From contig MNCI01007655.1 in assembly GCA_015680685.1 (NCBI GenBank), positions 231,864 through 295,863 of the forward strand: a DNA stretch of 64,000 nt, in the 5' to 3' direction. The stretch's first letter is position 1; every line of letters starts with the position of its first letter. Origin of the DNA: Gnetum montanum. Taxonomy: Eukaryota; Streptophyta; Gnetopsida; Gnetales; Gnetaceae. Both the position numbers and the translations under genes were made by a program. Below, piece after piece: positions 59,109-64,000 of the stretch. Below the pieces are notes generated by a model that made no database searches, was not told where the DNA came from, and worked only from the letters and a program-made list of their open reading frames with translations.

Positions 59109-59760
59109 CTTAGATCATAACCCTTAGATGCTACCATGGGTTGATATTATGCACTGTTACATTGTTGTCTTCGCCATGGTTATTCGCAAAGGGATCAACT
59201 GTGCCATCTCGTGGATGGGCTTAGGCATGAAACGAGAAGAACCCTTGGGACTTATGCCCAAGCAAGACTATCTAAGCTTAGGTCCCATCAAATTCAAAGA
59301 CTATTGGAGCAAGTTGCTAAGGAAGAAGGTAAGCTACAGAAGAGAGAAAGTGTAGAAGAGTATAACCAAGATCCCTCCCTTTAGAAGAGGGGCGTAAGAT
59401 TTTGTGAGGATGAAGAAGAGTCACCACTCGAAGAGATGGTGAATAGGAAAACTTTGCTTATCCAAAAGATGACATTAGAAGTTTCAGCAAAGGTAGACTA
59501 AATGTGGGATTCCCTACACAATAGATTTCAAACTGTTCTTAAAATAGTAGAGGAGTCTATAGAGCAAGGTAGTGAGAAAAGAAAAAAAAAGAGGCTGAAC
59601 ATGCACGTAGTAAGGGTAAGGGCAAAGTTGCCATCATTGAAGAGGTTGTGGATTCGGAAACAGACAATGATAGTGGCTGTGAGACATGTCAATATGACCA
59701 TCCTAAGGGATGTTGCCTTATAATCTCACATTTGTAGGAGTCTAGGGTGTATGCACTCAA
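59109..59760 (+). pseudogene. gag C-terminal part and zinc knuckle, second family-1 element
   Basis: Aligns with 20905-21530. The zinc knuckle (59672-59710) reads C-E-T-C-Q-Y-D-H-P-K-G-C, a CX2CX3HX3C pattern. A basic stretch precedes it. Confidence 0.7.
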
Positions 59761-60359
59761 CCCATGACTAAACAAAAGGCAAACACCCCGAAGGTTACCT
59801 TATCCTCAAGGTAACCCAAGGCAGTTCCACCAACCCTTAACATATTATCCCAGTGGAACTCCACCACAACCAATTCAGCAATATCAATAGTGGCAACACT
59901 GACAATCATGAGGAATGCCACCACCAAGGCTATAGTACCCTTACTGGCAACCTGACCTGTATGGATATTACGTGTAGCAGCCAATCTCCCCACATGACTC
60001 TATTGGTCACATCACTTCTCAACCTCACTACCAAGCCCACGAGTATTATAGGACTCCCTCTTCTAGAGGCAATATTCCACAAGCATATCATCCTTCTCAT
60101 CCAGTCGCATCTCTTCCACCAACAACTCCACTACCACCTGCTCCCATAATGCAAGGTAAAATCCCTACCCAGCCGCAGCAACATAACACCACGAGGGCTG
60201 GTAACTCTCAATCGACTATTGGTTCCAACAACCACATGAAGAAAAGATCTTTCTTTAGAACCAATAGTCCAACCAAGCCCTTGCAATCACAAGCAGCTAA
60301 TTCCTTAGACACCTTAGTATCAATCAAAACTTTGGATCCCCCTTCAACCCAATCACCAC

Positions 60360-60830
60360 CCTGAATGCATATGATCATGCTAACACATGTCGTCACCGAT
60401 TGGATCAAAGCTGGTCACCTTCCTAGAAAATTCTCTAATCCTAGGAGTCTTCTAATATACTTACAAATCGCTAGAAATGAACTATGCAAGGCTCTTTTGG
60501 ATTTAGGTTCTAGTTTCCACATAATTTCTCAAGAAATGTACAAGGCTTAGAACCTGCCTCCATTGATAAAGAGTAATATCTGTCTAGAGTTGGCCGACTA
60601 GTCCATCACTATCCCATTGGGGCTAGTGGAAGACATTATTACCACTGTTTGTGGATGGTCATACCCAGCTGACTTCCTAGTGATTCAGGTAAACAACAAT
60701 AAGGGGGACTTCCCAATCATAATGGGAAGAGCATGACTAAGTACCATCAATGCATGCCTAGGAATCCACAATCTTTCCCTAGAAATATCAAAGGAAAATA
60801 CATTGGGAAAGATTGAGAAGAAGAAAGTTT
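60360..60830 (+). pseudogene. Retropepsin of the second family-1 element
   Basis: The active site LLDLGSSFHIISQEMYKA near 60499 is better kept than in the 33-kb element (DPNSN there). The flap-end motif FPIIMGRA lies near 60712, followed by a stop where Trp is expected (TGG to TGA). Confidence 0.75.
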
Positions 60831-60989
60831 TGTGCATTACATATAGTGACACAGAGTGTAATTACATGCAGAGCTCATGGTTTGTGCAAAGTTCAGCATT
60901 GCCTGCATGCAATCAGTGTGCACAAGTGATTAACATACAAAGATGTCTATATGCAACAGCCACATGACAGAAAGACACCCTATGGTTGA

Positions 60990-62770
60990 CAACTGATCAA
61001 GAAACCAGTTCACTCATATGCATGGAACCAACTGAAGGTTTGACTTGTGTTTACATCGATAGTATAGACGCATTAGAGTAAGTCCACCGCCAACTTCCAA
61101 GGCTTAACCTTGAAAACATCAACTGGGGGAAGTTGGAAATCCCTAAGAAATTTAAGTAGGAGCCCCTCGACTTGAAACCCTTACCCATCGATATGGAATA
61201 CACGTTCCTTAAAAATGGAAAACTGGTAATTATGAATGCTAAGCTTGCTCCTCAACAAAAAGAAGAACTGCTAAAGGTAATAAATAAATGGTTGGAAGCC
61301 TTCGCTTGGTCATATCCCAAATTAACTGGAATAGATACTAGAATATGCCAACATAGAATTTACACTGACCCCTCCATGAAGCCTCGAAGACAATCATAAA
61401 GGTGATTGAACCCTAAGCTAAAGCAAGTAGTTAAGAAAGAAATCGAACAGCTTCTCAAGGCTAGGTTCATATACCCCATTGCTGATAGCAAATGCGTTAG
61501 CCCCTTAGGTATTGTGTCTAAAAAGGGAGGCAAATGGAGGGTGTGCATAGATTTTAGGCTACTAAATATGGCAACATTCAAAGATCACATTCCATTGCCA
61601 TTTGTTGACCAAGTCTTAAACACCATCGTAGGGCATCACTATTATAGTTTTCTAGATGGATATAGTGAATATAACCAAATACAAATAGCCCCAGAAGACC
61701 AAGCCAAGACTACGTTAACTAGTCCTTGGGGAACGTTCACATACAAATAGATGTCGTTTGGCTTGTGCAATGCCCCTACAACATTTCAATGACTAGTTCT
61801 AAGCATATTCCAATAGATAGGGAATGGCATGGAGGTCTTTATGGACAACTTCTCCACTTATGAAGCAAACTTTGATCAAGCCTTCGACCAATTGAAGCAA
61901 GTGTTAAAATAATGTGTAGAAACCAATTTGAGGCTCAACTAGCAAAAAAGCCATTTGATGGTCTAAGAAGCTATAGTACAAGGGCACAAAATCTCACACA
62001 CAAGGATAGAGGTAGACGCCAAAAAAATAAAAACTATCCAAGGAATTACCCATCAACTGAAAACTGTCAAAGATATTCGGTCATTCCTTTGACATACTGG
62101 CTACTATAGGATATTTATTGAGAACTTTTCAAAGGTTGCCAAACCATTGTTGGAATTAACGAAAAAGGACATACCTTTCAAGTGGACCAGGGAATGCAAA
62201 TTAGCTTTCTAAACTCTAAAATAGAAGCTAGAAGAAACACCCATTCTACAAGCTCCTGACTAGTCCAAACCATTTCATATCATGACCGACACATCCAACT
62301 ATGCTTTAGGAGATGTACTTACACAATTAGATGACCAAAAGCGTCCTTATTACATCCACTATGCAAGTAGAAGTATCGTTGGTACACAACTTAACTACAC
62401 TACCATAGAGAAAGAATTAATGACTGTAGTGTTTGCACTAGAAAAGTTTAGACAATATGTATTGGGATATAAAATATATATACATATAGATCATAGTGAA
62501 ATTTGGTTCCTCATGAATAAGCCAATGGTAAGCCCTCATATCATATGATGGCTTGTAATCTTACAAGAGTTTGATTTAACTATGATCGATCGCAAGGGCA
62601 CCGAGAATGTAGTTGCTGCTCATTTATCTCAGTTGCGATGGGACAACAAAGAGGATGAGTATCCAATTTCTGATTATTTTTTTGATGAATTCCTCTTTGT
62701 TGGTGTAGTGAATAATCAATCACCCATGAAGACAAACTGGTACAGTAGCATTCTTACCTATGTCCTCATG
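60990..62770 (+). pseudogene. Reverse transcriptase and RNase H of the second family-1 element
   Basis: Longer open pieces than in the 33-kb copy. 61172-61399 leads in. 61406-61750 holds RFIYPIADSKCVSPLGI, WRVCIDFRLLN, PLPFVDQVLNTI, FLDGYSEYNQI and TSPWGTFTYK. The catalytic box near 61836 is VFMDNFSTYE (second Asp to Asn). RNase H in 62282-62548 has MTDTSNYALGDVLTQLDD, KRPYYIHYASRS and HIDHSEIWFLMNKP. After that, the frame (IDRKGTENVVAAHLSQL) reaches ILTYVLMFF and then joins unrelated tail sequence. Confidence 0.85.
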
Positions 62771-62772
62771 TT

Positions 62773-63407
62773 TTTCCATCTTATAGCTACTGGAGGTTTA
62801 CTCTTAGTCATGGGGGCCTTAGCACAAATTTTTCAATTTTTTCCATTTTACTAATTACCTAACCCCTACACCTTGGGTAGTTTTTAGTGATAAATCTCCA
62901 AACCAGTTTCTACCATAACCACAACTTAGCCAACGCACTTCATATCGAGGCAAGGTATCAACTACATTATGGATTATCTATCCTTGTTCATTTGTGACTG
63001 TGTTGTGTGTGCAGATGGTGATCATATAAACAATAGACTGGGCTTGGACGAAGCACTCAGGATGGACTAGAACTAGAGCATTTATGAAAAGAGCAAGTTT
63101 GGTGGCATGGCTATGGATAAACAATGGAAGACGCAATCTTGGCATTAGCAGCAACACGTTCCATCTTCTTTCTCTCTCTCTTTTTCTCTTCAAGCTACCA
63201 AATAAAGGATTGGATGTCATTTATGTACGAGTGTTCACCACAATGTTCATGAACACTAATGTTGTAATATGCTTATTGATCCATTCACTGGGCACGTTGA
63301 GTCTGTCATTCCATTCCACCATCAGTTGTCAATTAGTTAATAATCCCATACCTTCCCAATATTTTGTAAGGAACTCAAGCACGAGTTTTCATTCAGTCAT
63401 GGGCGTA
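62773..63407 (+). other. Post-pol tail of a family-1 element and polypurine tract
   Basis: Matches 911-1544 along its length (for example CTAACCCCTACACCTTGGGTAG and CCCATACCTTCCCAATATTT). Polypurine-like ATGGGCGTA is at 63399-63407. Non-coding. Confidence 0.8.
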
Positions 63408-64000
63408 TAATGAGTGTGGTTATTCTAGTGGTTACTATAGCAATTATTCTAATTATTAGAGTAGTTACTCTAGTGATTACTCTAGCAGTTACTCTAATTA
63501 TTAGAGAGGTTACTCTAGCAGTTACTCTAGTAGTTATTCTAATTATTAGAGTAGTTACTCTAATTATTAGAGAGGTTACTCTAGCAGTTACTCTAATTAT
63601 TAGAGTAGTTACTCTAGTGATTACTCTAGCAGTTACTCTAGTAGTTATTCTAATTATTAGAGTGGCTACTCTAGCAGTTACTTTAGTAGTTATTCTAATT
63701 ATTAGAGTAGTTACTCTAATTATTAGAGTAGTTGCTCCCAAGTCTATAAATATAGTGCCCAAGCACACAATTAAGAGGAAGTCTTTTAGCAGTTAAGTAG
63801 CGAAACTCTTGTAGTTTATTTGAAAGTTATAGTATTTTTCAAGTACCCATAGTAGGAGGTCTAATTGTGGACAGATCTTTATTTAAGCATTGTGTACCTG
63901 AGCACACCTTGTGTACAGCAATAAAGACGAGCTCTTTAATTCATCCTTGCAACACTTGAGATTTGTTTTCTTATGCATTTCTTTTATTTTATTTTCTTAT
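63408..64000 (+). repeat. Family-1 LTR with minisatellite U3 (runs past the window end)
   Basis: Starts TAATGAGTG. U3 is almost entirely a minisatellite (63412-63733). The TATA box CTATAAATA is near 63744, and R-U5 (CTCTTGTAGTTTATTTG, AATAAAGACGAGCT) matches the family. U3 is unlike that of the LTR at 52965, so the two are probably not a pair. Confidence 0.8.
63412..63733 (+). repeat. Palindromic minisatellite in U3
   Basis: Built from GTTACTCTAGCA/GTGATTACTCTAGCA-type 12-15 base units mixed with (C/T)TCTAATTATTAGAG, whose 7-base arms CTCTAAT/ATTAGAG pair around a central T. The TCTAATTATTAGAG piece occurs eight times. Both strands are open over the array because the units lack stops. Confidence 0.9.

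Larger units (their letters stand above)
52965..62772 (+). mobile_element. Second family-1 Ty3/gypsy element, interrupted and without integrase
   Basis: It has a 5' LTR, a primer site and the gag start (to 54526), then a truncated Tat-like insertion (54527-59108), then the rest of gag, protease, RT and RNase H (59109-62770). Compared with the 33-kb element it lacks about 680 bases of gag (the counterpart of about 20230-20905) where the insert sits, and everything from the start of integrase on. At about 62772 it joins a post-pol tail. That 59109-62770 is the same insertion as 52965-54526 is likely but not proved. Confidence 0.7.

Noticed and set aside
63397-63796. Long open frames on both strands (123 and 128 residues)
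   Set aside because: They are Val/Ile/Thr/Leu repeats produced by the minisatellite, open on both strands because the units lack stops. Not genes.

Overview
The window looks like nuclear DNA from a land plant. The evidence is two spliced or plant-type protein genes, a plant L1-type LINE, tRNA-derived SINEs, and nested Ty3/gypsy retrotransposons of the Athila-like and Tat-like kinds, with very long AT-rich spacers between them. The repeat load and heavily decayed elements suit a large genome such as a gymnosperm's. That placement is inference; no species can be named from the sequence.

Layout. 1-2346 is the 3' end of a family-1 gypsy element, finishing with its LTR at 1545-2346. It is inserted into a decayed LINE (2347-6345). 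Two host genes follow on the + strand. The first is a seven-exon gene at 6519-9119 for a 397-residue protein resembling the plant DUF7903 family. The second is an intact single-exon coding sequence at 11922-15140 for a 1072-residue, divergent SPT16-like histone chaperone (FACT complex), with a probable intron in its 5' UTR. The spacers at 9120-11170 and 15141-18793 hold SINE-like copies and a large inverted repeat (about 17100-18545).

From 18799 to 51836 there is one family-1 LTR element about 33 kb long, closed by a perfect 5-bp target duplication (ATAAT). Its own parts are LTRs, a tRNA-Asp-like primer site, decayed gag-PR-RT-RH-INT, 180-204 bp tandem repeats, and an extra coiled-coil-rich reading frame where Athila-like elements carry an env-like ORF. 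A second element, Tat-like with two RNase H domains and on the - strand (31766-50314), sits inside that extra frame. Taking it out rejoins the interrupted frame in phase. The Tat-like element in turn carries a 6-kb segment with a multi-exon-looking coding region on the opposite strand (about 40100-43430).

From 52965 to the end, another family-1 element begins (LTR 52965-53883). It is interrupted by a truncated + strand Tat-like copy (54527-59108), continues with gag-PR-RT-RH, has lost its integrase, and is joined near 62772 to the tail and LTR of what seems to be a different family-1 copy. That last LTR (63408-64000) has a palindromic minisatellite as its U3.

The working genes are therefore only two. 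They are not linked in function beyond being neighbours: one is of unknown role, the other a chromatin factor. The rest is a record of retrotransposon insertion, nesting, recombination and C-to-T decay. U3 regions made of different self-complementary modules ahead of a conserved TATA-R-U5 block are the most unusual repeated theme.
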